Counted from the first letter of the stretch, positions 9,840-20,956 are shown. The stretch: 64,000 bases of DNA from an uncultured Tateyamaria sp. (GCF_947497045.1 NZ_CANMEU010000002.1:310001-374000), one strand, 5' to 3'. The notes: generated from the sequence alone by a model not told the origin. Program-made: numbers and translations.

Positions 9840-12076
9840 ACCGCATGCTCCTGCTCAACTTGGACCGGGGTTGTGATGGGCAGCATGATGACCGCCATCG
9901 CCCCGGCATGTGTCTGGCCTTCAAAGGGGGCCGCATCTTCGAGGGTGAGTGTCCCCCCGTGTTCTTCGATGATCTTTTTCACAATGGGCAGGCCAAGGCC
10001 TGTGCCCTCATTTCGGGTGGTGACATAGGGTTCAAACAGGCGCGCGCGATCTTCGGGCAGACCGATCCCATTGTCGGAAATGATAATATGAGCGCCATGC
10101 GGGTCGGTCGTCATCGTGACCTCGACGCGGGGCACGTGCCCGTCTGGCGCAAGTCCCTTTTCCTGCAAGGTTACAATGGCTTCGCCCGCGTTCTTGATCA
10201 AGTTCGTCAGGGCCTGCGAGATCATGGTCGCATCCACATCGCCCATCACAGGCGCGCCCGGTAGATCGTCGGCAAAGGTAACATCCGGCTGCCCTGCACG
10301 TTGCAGCAGGATCGCATCGCGCACGATCAGTGCAATGTCATGGGATTGACGATCCGGCTCGGGCATCCGTGCGAACTTGGAAAACTCGTCCACGATGCGG
10401 CGCAAATCGCCAGTCTGGCGCACGATCACATCCGTCATCTGCTCAAGGCTGTCACTGTCCTCGCCCAGTTTGGGGGCAAACTTGCGTTTGATCCGCTCGG
10501 CACTCAGCTGGATGGGGGTCAGCGGGTTCTTGATCTCGTGCGCGATACGGCGGGCCACATCACCCCAGGCGGCCATGCGTTGCGCACTCACAAGGTCGGT
10601 CACGTCCTCAAACGCGATCACATACCCCTCAAGCCGCCCCTCATCACTGCGCCGGGTCGCCATGCGCACCAGCAGATTTTCGAGGCGACCCTCACGCGTC
10701 ACCTTGACCTCACCTTGGGTCGTCTCCTGTGGCCCGGCCTTGAGCAACGCAAACAGCGCCGCCAATTCGGGGATCGCAACCGCCAGGGGCACGGACTCGC
10801 GATCCTCGCCCCATTCCAGCAGACGCGCGGCGGATCGGTTCACAAAGGTCACCTTGCCCTCGGGATCGACCCCCACAACGCCGGAGGTGACGGAGGAGAG
10901 CACGGAGTCAAACAGGCGACGCCGCCGTTCAATCTGTTCGGTCGTGTCCAGCAGGCTTTGCCGTTGCCCTTTGAGCTGTTTCGTCATCTGGTTGAAATAG
11001 CGGCCCAGCATCGCAATTTCGTCGTCGCCCTCTTCTTCGCGGACCTGCACGTCCAGATCGCCCGCACCCACACGCTGTGCCGCGCCTGTCAGCCGCCCCA
11101 CAGGCCCGGACAGACGTTCGGCAAACCAGAACCCCAGCCAGATTGCCGCCAGAATCAGCACCACCGCAAAGCCCAGATACAGCACCCCAAAGTCAAACAG
11201 CACCCGGCCCCGGTCCGCCTCAAGCTGTTGATAAAGCCGGACGGTCTCTTGCGTTTCATCCAGCAGCGACAGGATTTCACCGTCCACCGCGCGGCTGATA
11301 TAAAGGAACCGGTCCACGTAGCTGGCCAGTGGGACAAGCGCGCGGAATTCGTTGTTGGGCCAGTCCTCGATCACCAGCCCGCCCGTTTCTATCGCTTGGG
11401 TGATGTGGTCCTGCGTCGGCATCTCGAAATCGAACAGGTAGGATCGGTCGCCGCGCGTGCGCAACGTGCCTGTCCCATCTATCAGGAACGCCTCGCGCAG
11501 TCCCCGCTGCACCTGTAGCTGACCATCCGCCAGCACTTCGCGGTCCGCCACGCTTTGGGCGGCCCGCACCTGATCGATATAGCGGGCCAAGGCGCGCGCG
11601 TCGGTGATCAGGTCCTCGCGCTGTTCGGTTTCATAGGCTTCGGCGGCGGCCAGCGAGTTGCCGACCACCTGGCTGACCCGATCCGAAAACCAACCCTCAA
11701 GCCCGATATTGACGGTCAGCCCCGCGAACACGGCCACAGTTACCGTCGGGATCAACGCCAACAGCGCGAAAGCGCCCGTCAGCCGCATGTGCAGCCGTGA
11801 CCCTGCGGATTTGGCCCGCCGCGCAGCAATCAGCCGTCCGATCTGGGACAGAACAAGGGCTGCAACGACCAGCACATAAACCAGATCGGCCAGCAGGATC
11901 AGCCGCAAGGACGGCGCGCTTGATCCCTGATCAAGAGGGCCAAGCACAAGGAAGGTGGTCATCGCCAGAACCGGGCCCAAAACCACCAGCCCAAGGGTCG
12001 CGGCGTTGCGCACACGCCTGCGTCGGCGCAAGCGTGCGAGCGTCATCCACCAAGTGGTGCGTGTCCCAGATGCCAC
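9836..12076 (-). CDS. ntrY: Sensor histidine kinase NtrY
   Basis: TM domain, HAMP, PAS, ARRIAHEIKNPLTPIQLSAERIKRKF H-box. Confidence 0.93.
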   Translation of the reverse strand: MASGTRTTWWMTLARLRRRRRVRNAATLGLVVLGPVLAMTTFLVLGPLDQGSSAPSLRLILLADLVYVLVVAALVLSQIGRLIAARRAKSAGSRLHMRLTGAFALLALIPTVTVAVFAGLTVNIGLEGWFSDRVSQVVGNSLAAAEAYETEQREDLITDARALARYIDQVRAAQSVADREVLADGQLQVQRGLREAFLIDGTGTLRTRGDRSYLFDFEMPTQDHITQAIETGGLVIEDWPNNEFRALVPLASYVDRFLYISRAVDGEILSLLDETQETVRLYQQLEADRGRVLFDFGVLYLGFAVVLILAAIWLGFWFAERLSGPVGRLTGAAQRVGAGDLDVQVREEEGDDEIAMLGRYFNQMTKQLKGQRQSLLDTTEQIERRRRLFDSVLSSVTSGVVGVDPEGKVTFVNRSAARLLEWGEDRESVPLAVAIPELAALFALLKAGPQETTQGEVKVTREGRLENLLVRMATRRSDEGRLEGYVIAFEDVTDLVSAQRMAAWGDVARRIAHEIKNPLTPIQLSAERIKRKFAPKLGEDSDSLEQMTDVIVRQTGDLRRIVDEFSKFARMPEPDRQSHDIALIVRDAILLQRAGQPDVTFADDLPGAPVMGDVDATMISQALTNLIKNAGEAIVTLQEKGLAPDGHVPRVEVTMTTDPHGAHIIISDNGIGLPEDRARLFEPYVTTRNEGTGLGLPIVKKIIEEHGGTLTLEDAAPFEGQTHAGAMAVIMLPITTPVQVEQEHAV

Positions 12077-12175
12077 GTGGCATGTCCTCGATGATGTGGC
12101 ACCTGCGCGCCATTACCGCCATATCCAGTGGTCAGAGGGGCGGTGCGCCCCAACAGCCACGGGTGTGTGGCAGTA

Positions 12176-13537
12176 TTACATCAACTTACGACGCCGTGTC
12201 ACCTCTATATCCAGGTCTGTGATCTTCTTCCGCAGGGTATTGCGGTTGATTCCCAGCAAATCCGCACATTTCGCCTGATTTCCGCCGGTTGCATCCAGCG
12301 CAATCTCGATCAGCGGGGCCTCGACCTCGCGCAGAATCCGTTGGTAGAGGCCGGGGGGGGGCAGCATATTGCCATGCAGATCAAAATACCGCTTGAGGTG
12401 GCGCGCCACCGACGCCCCCAGTTTTTCAGTATCACCCGCGCTGCGGATCGGGTCCAGTTCGGGCTGGCTGCCAAGGACCTGTTCGACCTCAGAGGCCGAA
12501 ATCTCGACCGCGCGACTGGTCAGCCCAAGGCGGCGCACGGCGTTTTCCAACTGGCGCACGTTACCGGGCCAACTGTAGGTGCGGAAAATCTCTGCGGCAT
12601 CTTCGGACAGCACGCGCCGGGCCTGCCCCACCTTTTCGACCCGGCCCAGAAAATGTTCGCCAAGCAGCGGAATATCATCGACCCGTTCGCGCAAGCTGGG
12701 CACCTTGAGCGTCGCCCCCGACAGGCGATAATAGAGATCCTTGCGCACCATCCCCGCCTCCATCGCAGCTGTCAGATCACTTTGCGAGGTGGCGAGAAAG
12801 CGCGGCACATATTCGCCGGGCGTGTCCATCATGCGCACGATCCGGGCCTGCAATTCTTCGGGGATGTCGCCAATCTCGTCGATCAACAGCGTACCGCCCT
12901 TGACGCGGGCCAGCACGCGGGCGGGGCCCTCAAGGTCCTGCAACTCGGCGGCGGTGATGGTCACGAACGGCAATGTGCGCCGATCTGAAAAGTCGTGGAT
13001 GGCCCGCGCGATCAGGGACTTGCCCGTTCCGCTTTCGCCCCAGATCAGCACAGGCAGATCCGTGTTCATCACCCGCGCCACCACCCGGTAAAGCGCCTGC
13101 ATGACGGCGGTGCGCCCCACAAGCGGCAACTCGTCCGGACGCTCGTCGCTGTCCGCACGTATCGGGCTGTGCGCCTTCATCTCAAGCGCCCTTGCGGTGC
13201 GTTTCATCAGATCCGGCAGATCAAAAGGTTTGGGCAGGTAATCATAGGCTTCGGCCTCGGCCGCCTGAATGGCCGTCATAATGGTGTTCTGCGCCGAGAT
13301 CACGATAACCGGCAGGCCGGGGCGGTCCTGATTGATCTTGGGCAACATCTCAAGCCCATTGCCATCCGGCATCATCACATCCGAAATGACCACATCGCCC
13401 TTGCCCTCACCCACCCATCGCATCAGCGTGGTCAGGCTGGATGTGGCGTGGACCTTGCAGCCCGCACGCGTCAGCGCCTGGGTCAAAACGGTTCGGATTG
13501 TGCGGTCGTCATCCGCGACCAGAACGGTGCCATCCAT
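12176..13537 (-). CDS. ntrC: Nitrogen regulation response regulator NtrC
   Basis: Receiver [21 protein letters not shown]+ [16 protein letters not shown], Fis-type HTH; downstream of ntrB. Confidence 0.93.
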   Translation of the reverse strand: MDGTVLVADDDRTIRTVLTQALTRAGCKVHATSSLTTLMRWVGEGKGDVVISDVMMPDGNGLEMLPKINQDRPGLPVIVISAQNTIMTAIQAAEAEAYDYLPKPFDLPDLMKRTARALEMKAHSPIRADSDERPDELPLVGRTAVMQALYRVVARVMNTDLPVLIWGESGTGKSLIARAIHDFSDRRTLPFVTITAAELQDLEGPARVLARVKGGTLLIDEIGDIPEELQARIVRMMDTPGEYVPRFLATSQSDLTAAMEAGMVRKDLYYRLSGATLKVPSLRERVDDIPLLGEHFLGRVEKVGQARRVLSEDAAEIFRTYSWPGNVRQLENAVRRLGLTSRAVEISASEVEQVLGSQPELDPIRSAGDTEKLGASVARHLKRYFDLHGNMLPPPGLYQRILREVEAPLIEIALDATGGNQAKCADLLGINRNTLRKKITDLDIEVTRRRKLM

Positions 13538-13540
13538 CGG

Positions 13541-14638
13541 TTAATCCTCGTGTGGGTCAGATGCAGTATATGCGGTTTCAGGTTTGGGTGCCCGCGGCAG
13601 GGACAGGCGGAACACGGTGCGTCCGGGCACGGACGTGACCGAAATCCAGCCTGTGTGGTCCGATATGATCTTGCTGACGAGGGCGAGGCCCAGCCCCGTC
13701 CCGTTTTCCTTGCCCGACACGAAGGGATCGAAAATATCCGCCGCAATAGTGTCCGGCAGACCGGGGCCATCGTCGATAATCTCGATCTGCAACGGCAGCG
13801 AGGTGCCCGACCCATCCGCGCGGCGCAGCCGGAAGGAGTGTTCGAAATAGCTGTGCAGCCGGATCGTGCCGCCATTGTCTCCGGCGGCTTCGGATGCGTT
13901 CTTGAGCAGGTTCAGAACCACCTGCAACAGCTGATCCGGATCGCCGTAAGCCAGCGGCAACGAGGGGTCGTAATCCTCGATAATGGTCATCTGCGCCCCG
14001 AACCCAAGCAGCGCCGAGCGGCGGGCGCGGTCCAGCACATCGTGGATGTTGACCGGTTTCAGATCAGGAGGCGAGAGGTTGCCAAACTGTTCGACCTGCT
14101 CCAGCAGCTTCACGATCCGTCTGCTTTCCTCGACAATAAGGTCGGTGAGTTCAAGGTCTTGCGGCTCAAGGCTCATGCTGAGCAGTTGTGCGGCACCCGT
14201 AATGCCCGCCAGCGGGTTCTTGATCTCGTGGGCGAGCATTTCGGCCATGCCAATCGCGGACTTGGCCGCAGATTTGGCGGAATGGTTCTGCGTCATCCGC
14301 CCGGCCAGTTCGCGGGGCGAGATCATCATCACCATGTGTTCAGGCGCACCTACAAGCGGTGCGATCTGCAACGCGCATTGCAGCGGGGCGCGCTGACCGT
14401 TGCCCACATCCACATCATTCACGAACAGCGGTGTGCCGTTCTTGCGCGCGCGCGCCAGACTGTCCTCCAGTGGCGCATCCACAGCCAGTTGATCCCATAC
14501 CGGCAACCCCCGCATGGTCTTGACGGAGGAGTTGAAGAACCCTTCGGCGGCGGAATTGATGTCGACAATCTCATCCCCCGGCCCGATCACGATGGCAGGC
14601 ACGGGCAGCGACGCCCAGAGGTCCCCCACCAAGGTCAT
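13541..14638 (-). CDS. ntrB: Nitrogen regulation sensor kinase NtrB
   Basis: LAHEIKNPLAGITGAAQLL H-box, ATPase DDGPGLPD, between ntrC and dusB. Confidence 0.93.
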   Translation of the reverse strand: MTLVGDLWASLPVPAIVIGPGDEIVDINSAAEGFFNSSVKTMRGLPVWDQLAVDAPLEDSLARARKNGTPLFVNDVDVGNGQRAPLQCALQIAPLVGAPEHMVMMISPRELAGRMTQNHSAKSAAKSAIGMAEMLAHEIKNPLAGITGAAQLLSMSLEPQDLELTDLIVEESRRIVKLLEQVEQFGNLSPPDLKPVNIHDVLDRARRSALLGFGAQMTIIEDYDPSLPLAYGDPDQLLQVVLNLLKNASEAAGDNGGTIRLHSYFEHSFRLRRADGSGTSLPLQIEIIDDGPGLPDTIAADIFDPFVSGKENGTGLGLALVSKIISDHTGWISVTSVPGRTVFRLSLPRAPKPETAYTASDPHED

Positions 14639-15615
14639 GCCGCCACCACGTCAGTACCGGGCGCAAGGGCGCGAGGCAGGATGGTGAGCGTCTCGGCGGG
14701 GGTTCTGGCTGTCAGAACAGCGCGGCGCAGGTCAGCGGGCGTGTCTGCTGCGTCCATGAACCAGCCCAGATGTTTGCGCGCGACGCGCAAGCCCAGCACA
14801 TCACCGTAAAAGTGCAGCATTTCGGCATAATGCGCCAGCACCATCTCGACAAAATCCGCACCCTCGGGGACCTCCGGCGCGTCGGTGCCATAAAGCGCAT
14901 GGGAAATCTCGGCCAGAAGCCAGGGGCGCCCCTGCGCCCCGCGCCCGATCATCACGCCGTCCGCACCCGATTGCGCCAGCGCCGTGCGGGCCGAGGCCAC
15001 ATCCACAATGTCACCATTCGCAATCACCGGGATCGACACCGCATCCTTGACGCGGCGGATCGCGGCCCAATCCGCCTGCCCTTTGTAAAACTGGCAGCGT
15101 GTGCGCCCGTGGATCACGATCTGCTGGATGCCCGCCGCCTCGGCGCGCGCCGCAATCTCGGGTGCGTTCATCAGCGCATCATCCCACCCAAGCCGGGTTT
15201 TCAGCGTCACCGGAATGTCCACCGCGCGCACCACCGCCTCGATCAGCGTCAGCGCATGATCAGGGTCGCGCATCAGGGCCGACCCGGAATAGCCCTGCGT
15301 CACCTTCTTTGCCGGACAACCCATGTTGATATCGATGACCCGCGCGCCTTGCCCGGCCACCATCTTGGCGGCTTCGGCCATGGGTGCGGCCTCGCGGCCC
15401 GCAAGCTGCACGGCGGTGGCCGCTGCATCCAGCCCCAGTTCTGCCTTTTCACGGCTGCCGGGGCGTGCGTTCAGCATATCGTGGCTCGCCACCATTTCCG
15501 ACACGACCATGCCCGCCCCGAACCGTGCCACGAGGTTGCGGAACGGCAGATCCGTGATCCCGGCCATCGGGGCCAGCATCACGGGTGTGGTCATATTGAG
15601 TGGTCCGGTGGCCAT
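14635..15615 (-). CDS. dusB: tRNA-dihydrouridine synthase DusB (NifR3)
   Basis: LAPMAGITDLPFRNL, DINMGCPAKKV, IVIHGRTRCQFYKG, IANGDI; overlaps ntrB. Confidence 0.96.
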   Translation of the reverse strand: MATGPLNMTTPVMLAPMAGITDLPFRNLVARFGAGMVVSEMVASHDMLNARPGSREKAELGLDAAATAVQLAGREAAPMAEAAKMVAGQGARVIDINMGCPAKKVTQGYSGSALMRDPDHALTLIEAVVRAVDIPVTLKTRLGWDDALMNAPEIAARAEAAGIQQIVIHGRTRCQFYKGQADWAAIRRVKDAVSIPVIANGDIVDVASARTALAQSGADGVMIGRGAQGRPWLLAEISHALYGTDAPEVPEGADFVEMVLAHYAEMLHFYGDVLGLRVARKHLGWFMDAADTPADLRRAVLTARTPAETLTILPRALAPGTDVVAA

Positions 15616-15810
15616 GGAAATGTGCCTAATCCTTGTGCGGTCTCCCTCAGCTACCCCAGCCCCAAGGCGTACTCAATCAGGGCAAAGGGTTTCGTGGCAC
15701 TGGTTTAGCACGATTGCCTGTTTTTTGTGCATATTCCACGCGCAGGACAAGGCATGGACAGCCACAAACCAAGCGCATAAAGATTTGGCCATGTTGCAAA
15801 CGCCCGATAT

Positions 15811-16473
15811 ATGCCTGTAAACGCTGCCATCATCGTGGCCGCTGGCCGGGGCCTGCGCGCGGGCGGAGACCTGCCCAAACAATGGCAAATGCTGATGGGC
15901 GTGCCGATCTTGGCGCATACCTTGCAGGTGTTCGAGAGCCATCCACAAATTGACCGGATCGTGCTGGTCCTGCATCCCGATGATATTGATCGCGCGGCTC
16001 CCTACCTCAGCGACAAGGTGATCCACGTCCACGGCGGGGCCACGCGCGCAGCCTCCGTCCGGAATGGGCTTGCTGCCTGCGCTGCGGATCATGTGCTGAT
16101 CCACGATGTCGCCCGCCCGCTGGTCCTGCCCCAAACCGTCAGCGCGGTTCTGGTCGCACTCGCACATGCACCCGGTGCGGCCCCCGCCCTGCCCGTCACG
16201 GATGCGCTGTGGACCGCGCAGGACGGTCATGTGACCGGGACACAGGATCGCACCAGCCTCTACCGCGCCCAGACCCCCCAGGGGTTTCATGCCGACGCGA
16301 TCACCACCGCGCATGCGGCCCACCCTGGCGATGCGGCGGATGATGTGGAAGTGGCGCGCGCCTTTGGACTTGATGTCGCCATCGTGCCCGGCGACGAAGA
16401 CAACCTGAAAATCACCCACCCCGCGGACTTTGCGCGGGCCGAGCGGATCATGCGAGGACGCGATGGACATTAG
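15811..16473 (+). CDS. ispD: 2-C-methyl-D-erythritol 4-phosphate cytidylyltransferase
   Basis: [38 protein letters not shown]; adjacent to ispF. Confidence 0.95.
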   Translation: MPVNAAIIVAAGRGLRAGGDLPKQWQMLMGVPILAHTLQVFESHPQIDRIVLVLHPDDIDRAAPYLSDKVIHVHGGATRAASVRNGLAACAADHVLIHDVARPLVLPQTVSAVLVALAHAPGAAPALPVTDALWTAQDGHVTGTQDRTSLYRAQTPQGFHADAITTAHAAHPGDAADDVEVARAFGLDVAIVPGDEDNLKITHPADFARAERIMRGRDGH

Positions 16474-16942
16474 ACTAGGCAACGGGTTCGACGTGCACGC
16501 CTTTGGCCCCGGAACCCATGTGACCCTGTGCGGCGTGAACGTGCCCCATGACGCGGGGCTGGTGGGCCATTCGGACGCGGATGTGGGGATGCACACGGTG
16601 ACGGACGCCATCTATGGCGCGTTGGCGAAGGGCGATATCGGGCAACATTTTCCCCCCTCTGATCCGCAGTGGAAAGGAGCACAAAGCCATATTTTCCTGC
16701 GCCATGCCGTCAATCTGGCGACCGAGATGAGGTTTGCGATTTCCAATGTGGACTGCACCCTGATCTGTGAGTTTCCAAAAATCGGACCACATGCGGCGCG
16801 GATGCGCGAGGTCATGGCCGATGTCATGGGGCTGGATGTGGCGCGGGTGTCGGTCAAGGCGACAACCTCTGAACGGCTTGGATTTACAGGGCGTGGTGAG
16901 GGCATCGCCTGCATCGCCACCGCCGCTTTGGTGCGCCCGTGA
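16463..16942 (+). CDS. ispF: 2-C-methyl-D-erythritol 2,4-cyclodiphosphate synthase
   Basis: [63 protein letters not shown]. Confidence 0.96.
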   Translation: MDIRLGNGFDVHAFGPGTHVTLCGVNVPHDAGLVGHSDADVGMHTVTDAIYGALAKGDIGQHFPPSDPQWKGAQSHIFLRHAVNLATEMRFAISNVDCTLICEFPKIGPHAARMREVMADVMGLDVARVSVKATTSERLGFTGRGEGIACIATAALVRP

Positions 16943-17433
16943 TCGCGCGCATGGTGGCGACGGTGGGTGGCGTCGGATATCTGCGCCCGGCCCCCGGCAC
17001 ATGGGGCTCGGCTGTGGCACTGCCTTTGGGTTGGGTGCTGCACCAGATCGGCGGCTTTCCCCTGCTGGTCGCCGCAACGGCCCTGTATTTTGCGGCCGGA
17101 TGGTGGGCGACGGCACAAATGACAGCCGGTGCGACAGATCACGACCCCTCGGAGATCGTCGCAGATGAGGTAGTCGGCCAGTGGATCGCGCTGGCCCCGT
17201 TATTCTATGCGGCATGGGATCGGGATCTTGATCTTCTTGTGATGTGGCCCGGTTGGATCGCTGCCTTTATCCTCTTTCGCCTGTTCGACATCTGGAAGCC
17301 CTGGCTGGTGGGCTGGGCGGATCGGCGTGGTGACGCGCTTGGCGTGATGCTGGATGATGTGATCGCAGGTGTCTTCGCAGCCATTGGCATGCTGGCTCTT
17401 GCGACCCTCGCCCATGGGGTGCCGACACCATGA
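16939..17433 (+). CDS. pgpA: Phosphatidylglycerophosphatase A
   Basis: [66 protein letters not shown]. Confidence 0.95.
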   Translation: MIARMVATVGGVGYLRPAPGTWGSAVALPLGWVLHQIGGFPLLVAATALYFAAGWWATAQMTAGATDHDPSEIVADEVVGQWIALAPLFYAAWDRDLDLLVMWPGWIAAFILFRLFDIWKPWLVGWADRRGDALGVMLDDVIAGVFAAIGMLALATLAHGVPTP

Positions 17434-17903
17434 ATCCTGCCGCCACCATCCTTGAGCGGGCCAAAGCCAGGGGCGTGATGATCGCCACCGCCGAAAGCTG
17501 CACTGGGGGCATGGTCGCAGCAGCCCTGACGGACATCCCGGGTTCATCCGCCGTGGTCGAGCGGGGCTTTGTCACCTACACGAACGCCGCCAAGACCGAA
17601 ATGCTGGGGGTGTCCACGGCCACGCTTGAGGCGCATGGGGCCGTCAGCGAAGAGGTTGCCGCCGAGATGGCAGCCGGGGCTCTGGCGCACGCCCCCGTGC
17701 AGCTAGCCGTCTCGATCACCGGGATTGCAGGTCCGGGCGGGTCCGAGTTCAAGCCCGAAGGGCGGGTCTGTTTCGCGGTCGCGGATGGATCGGGAACACG
17801 GAGCGAAACGATCGAGTTCGGAGCCATAGGGCGCGCGAAGGTGCGCGCGGCGGCCCGCGACCATGCCTTGGGGCTGCTCAAAGATCGCCTGGATGACTGC
17901 TAG
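17430..17903 (+). CDS. CinA C-terminal-domain nicotinamide-nucleotide amidase (PncC-like)
   Basis: IATAESCTGGMVAAALTDIPGSS, SITGIAGPGG. Confidence 0.92.
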   Translation: MNPAATILERAKARGVMIATAESCTGGMVAAALTDIPGSSAVVERGFVTYTNAAKTEMLGVSTATLEAHGAVSEEVAAEMAAGALAHAPVQLAVSITGIAGPGGSEFKPEGRVCFAVADGSGTRSETIEFGAIGRAKVRAAARDHALGLLKDRLDDC

Positions 17904-18077
17904 CGCCACCGCTTCACCAAATGCCTGTATATTGATCATACTCGGGGGATTTCCGCCTCTTTTTTATGCAATTCGCGTTTTGCCCGTTCTCGCGCCACCT
18001 TTGTGGCCTGTCGCCTCTTTTTTCCGCACGCGCCCTCCGCCATGGCCGCTGAAAACACATCTGTCGGAGGGGACAAC

Positions 18078-19259
18078 ATGAACGGAGCTGACACCGCGTG
18101 GATCATCGTGGCCACGGCCTTGGTGCTGATGATGACATTGCCGGGCCTTGCACTTTTTTACGGCGGGCTGGTGCGGGCGCGCAATGTGCTGAGCGTTTTC
18201 ATGCACTGCTATGCCATTGCCTGTCTGATGAGCATCCTTTGGTTCGTTGCGGGCTATTCCATCGCCTTTGGTGGCGGGGACAGCGGGTATTGGGGCGGGC
18301 TGGACAAGCTGCTGCTGAGCGGTGTGACAGCGGAGTCGCTCAGCGGCACGTTGCCTGAGATCCTGTTCTTTGCCTTTCAGATGACCTTCGCGATCATCAC
18401 ACCGGCCCTGATTGTGGGCGCTTATGTCGAACGTATCGGCTTTGGTTTTGTGTTGCTGTTCTCGGGGCTGTGGATGCTCTTGTGCTACGCACCCGTGGTC
18501 CACTGGGTCTGGGGCGGCGGCATGCTGGCCGATGGCGGTATCTTTGGCGAAACAGGCGTGCGCGATTTCGCAGGCGGCATTGTGGTGCACGAAACCGCAG
18601 GCATCGCCGCCCTTGTGCTGGCCGTGTTCCTTGGGGCGCGCAAGAACGCCACCACCCCGCCGCACAATCCCGGTATGGTAATGATGGGCGCGGCGCTGCT
18701 TTGGGTCGGCTGGTTCGGTTTCAACGGTGGCTCGCAACTGGCCGCAGACGGCGGCGCGGCCATGGCGCTGACCGTCACCCATATCTCGGCGGCCACCGCA
18801 TCGCTTACGTGGGCGCTGTGGGAAAAGGTCAAGTTCGGCAAGGCCAGCCTCGTGGGCATGGTCACAGGTACGATTGCGGGCCTTGCCTCGATCACGCCCG
18901 CCTCCGGCTTTGTTGGCCCGGTTGAAGCGTTGATCATCGGTGCCATTGCAGGCGTCTTGTGCCAAGAGGCGGTGAACCTGATCCGCAACACCCTGAAGAT
19001 CGACGACACGCTTGATGTGTTTGCGGTGCACGGAGTCGGCGGCATCTTTGGCACCGTTATGATCGCGGTCTTTGGGGCGGGTGCCTGGGCAGCACAGCTT
19101 GGATCGCTGGTGATCGTGGGCGTTTACACGTTGGTCGTCACGGTCGTGTTGGTGTTCGTGGTGCGGATCATCACACCGCTGCGTGTGGATGAGGAAACCG
19201 AGGTCAACGGCCTCGACCTTATCGTACACGGCGAACGGGCCTACGACGTCAGCAGCTGA
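18078..19259 (+). CDS. amtB: Ammonium transporter (Amt family)
   Basis: GADTAWIIVATALVLMMTLPGLALFYGGLVRARNVLS, HETAGIAALVLAVFLG, VHGVGGIFGT. Start uncertain (18078 or an upstream in-frame start). Confidence 0.95.
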   Translation: MNGADTAWIIVATALVLMMTLPGLALFYGGLVRARNVLSVFMHCYAIACLMSILWFVAGYSIAFGGGDSGYWGGLDKLLLSGVTAESLSGTLPEILFFAFQMTFAIITPALIVGAYVERIGFGFVLLFSGLWMLLCYAPVVHWVWGGGMLADGGIFGETGVRDFAGGIVVHETAGIAALVLAVFLGARKNATTPPHNPGMVMMGAALLWVGWFGFNGGSQLAADGGAAMALTVTHISAATASLTWALWEKVKFGKASLVGMVTGTIAGLASITPASGFVGPVEALIIGAIAGVLCQEAVNLIRNTLKIDDTLDVFAVHGVGGIFGTVMIAVFGAGAWAAQLGSLVIVGVYTLVVTVVLVFVVRIITPLRVDEETEVNGLDLIVHGERAYDVSS

Positions 19260-20488
19260 GCGAAACGGGGCAGATCAGCTGCCCCGATGGCGTTCCACAA
19301 ATCATCCGCCCGTGCGCCCGCCAGCGCACGGGCTTTTTCCTGAATGCGGGCGCGGCGCGCCTCAAGCGGCAGGGGCGCGTCCAGATCGTGGGCGTAGGTC
19401 TGTCCGTCGATGTCGATCCGCGCCTGCATCTCTGACAGGCTTTCGTCGCCCACGACGCACACTTTCTGGCGAAAGGACACAAGATCGGGGGCCTGCGCGC
19501 AGGCATCGCTGAACAACCCAATATCGCCTGTATCCATCCTATGCGCCGCCATCGCCAGGACATGCGCGTATGAAAACTTGGCCCCCAACCCTGTCTCCGG
19601 GGCGGGGTGGTTGCAGACCGACAGCCAGCGGGGGTGGGTGTGGACTGTCACTGCCTTTGCGCCCTCCATATCGACACCGCGCACCGCCTCCAGCGCGGCA
19701 TGCAGCCCGTGGCAACAGGCATGAAACTTGTGGCTGACACTGCCCATGCGCCAGTCAAACGGAACCGGGGCATCGGTGCCGTGGTGCGTCTCTCCAAACC
19801 CGAGCGGGCCTGCCAGCCCGTCGGGCGCGGCAGTCATGCCCGTCTGCGCCCACTGCGCAGCCTCGACGCCTGCGCGCGCGGCCAACCCGGCGTTAAGCGG
19901 TTTGCCCATCGTGCCGAACTGCGCCTTGAGCCCCGAGGCCATGCTGGCGCACAGGCCCAAGGCGTGGCGCATCTGCGCGCCGGTCAGGCCCATCAGACGG
20001 CCCGCCGCCACCGTCGCGCCAAAGGCACCGGCCGTAGCGGTCTGGTGATACCCGACCTGATAGTGATCGCGGCCCATCCACAGGCCCACAGCCACCGATG
20101 CCTCGGCCCCCACAAGGGCTGCATCAAGCATCAGGGACAGGGGCGCGCCCTGCCCCTCGGCCACGGCCAGCGCCACCGAACACGTCACCACGGACGGGTG
20201 CCCGATATGGGCAAAGTGGGTGTCGTCGTAGTCGAGCGCATGAGACAAGGTGCCGTTCACAAGCGCCGCCTCAGCCGCACCGGAGTGGGCACCGTCAAAG
20301 CGCACGCACGGTCCGGGTGTCCTCAGCGTGGCACTCCACTGCGCAAACGCGCCTTCGGCATGGCCCGCAATCCCGCAAGCCGCCCAATCCAGCAGAGACA
20401 GCGCCATGACATCGCGCACCTCGGGTGGGGGCGTAGCCTGCGCATAGTCCAGCAGCACGTCGGTGATCTCACCACTACCCCGTCGCAA
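19241..20488 (-). CDS. MmgE/PrpD family protein
   Basis: [66 protein letters not shown]. Confidence 0.92.
   Translation of the reverse strand: MRRGSGEITDVLLDYAQATPPPEVRDVMALSLLDWAACGIAGHAEGAFAQWSATLRTPGPCVRFDGAHSGAAEAALVNGTLSHALDYDDTHFAHIGHPSVVTCSVALAVAEGQGAPLSLMLDAALVGAEASVAVGLWMGRDHYQVGYHQTATAGAFGATVAAGRLMGLTGAQMRHALGLCASMASGLKAQFGTMGKPLNAGLAARAGVEAAQWAQTGMTAAPDGLAGPLGFGETHHGTDAPVPFDWRMGSVSHKFHACCHGLHAALEAVRGVDMEGAKAVTVHTHPRWLSVCNHPAPETGLGAKFSYAHVLAMAAHRMDTGDIGLFSDACAQAPDLVSFRQKVCVVGDESLSEMQARIDIDGQTYAHDLDAPLPLEARRARIQEKARALAGARADDLWNAIGAADLPRFAQLLTS
19309..19338 (+). terminator. Intrinsic terminator-like hairpin for amtB inside the convergent prpD-like CDS
   Basis: Perfect CCCGTGCGC-ccgcca-GCGCACGGG followed by CTTTTT. 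Confidence 0.7.
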
Positions 20489-20512
20489 AACATCCTCCCG
20501 GCCGGGTCGTGC

Positions 20513-20956
20513 TCAGCTGTAAAGTGCTGCGGCGCGCCGCTCGAACGCGCGCACGATGCGCTGCATCGCCTCGTTGAAGACCACCCCGATGATGCCTTGC
20601 AGGATCGCATTCCTGAACTCGAAGTCCACAAAAAACGACACTTCACAGCCGCCCTCAGCCTCTGAAAAGGCCCAGTTCGACTTCATATAGCGAAACGGGC
20701 CATCCAGATATTCGGTGTCGATCTTGTGGGCCTCGGGGTACAAAACCACCCGGCTGGTAAAGCGTTCGCGAAACACTTTGAAGCTGATCACCAGATCCGC
20801 CTCCATCACCTCGTGATCGCCCTTTGGGATCACTTTGCGCACCCGCGCCGCCGCACACCAGGGCAGGAATTGAGGGTACGAGGCGACATCCGCGACCAGA
20901 TCATACATCTGTTGAGCACTGTAAGGCAGGAAGCGGGTTTCGGAATGGGTGGGCAT
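20513..20956 (-). CDS. COQ10/RatA-like START-domain protein (coenzyme Q-binding family)
   Basis: [39 protein letters not shown]...; start re-placed at 20956. Confidence 0.88.
   Translation of the reverse strand: MPTHSETRFLPYSAQQMYDLVADVASYPQFLPWCAAARVRKVIPKGDHEVMEADLVISFKVFRERFTSRVVLYPEAHKIDTEYLDGPFRYMKSNWAFSEAEGGCEVSFFVDFEFRNAILQGIIGVVFNEAMQRIVRAFERRAAALYS

Noticed and set aside
15640-15810. NtrC binding site (GCAC-N15-GTGC near 15707-15740) between dusB and ispD
   Set aside because: Arms are only 4 bp and spacing does not match a consensus I can support.
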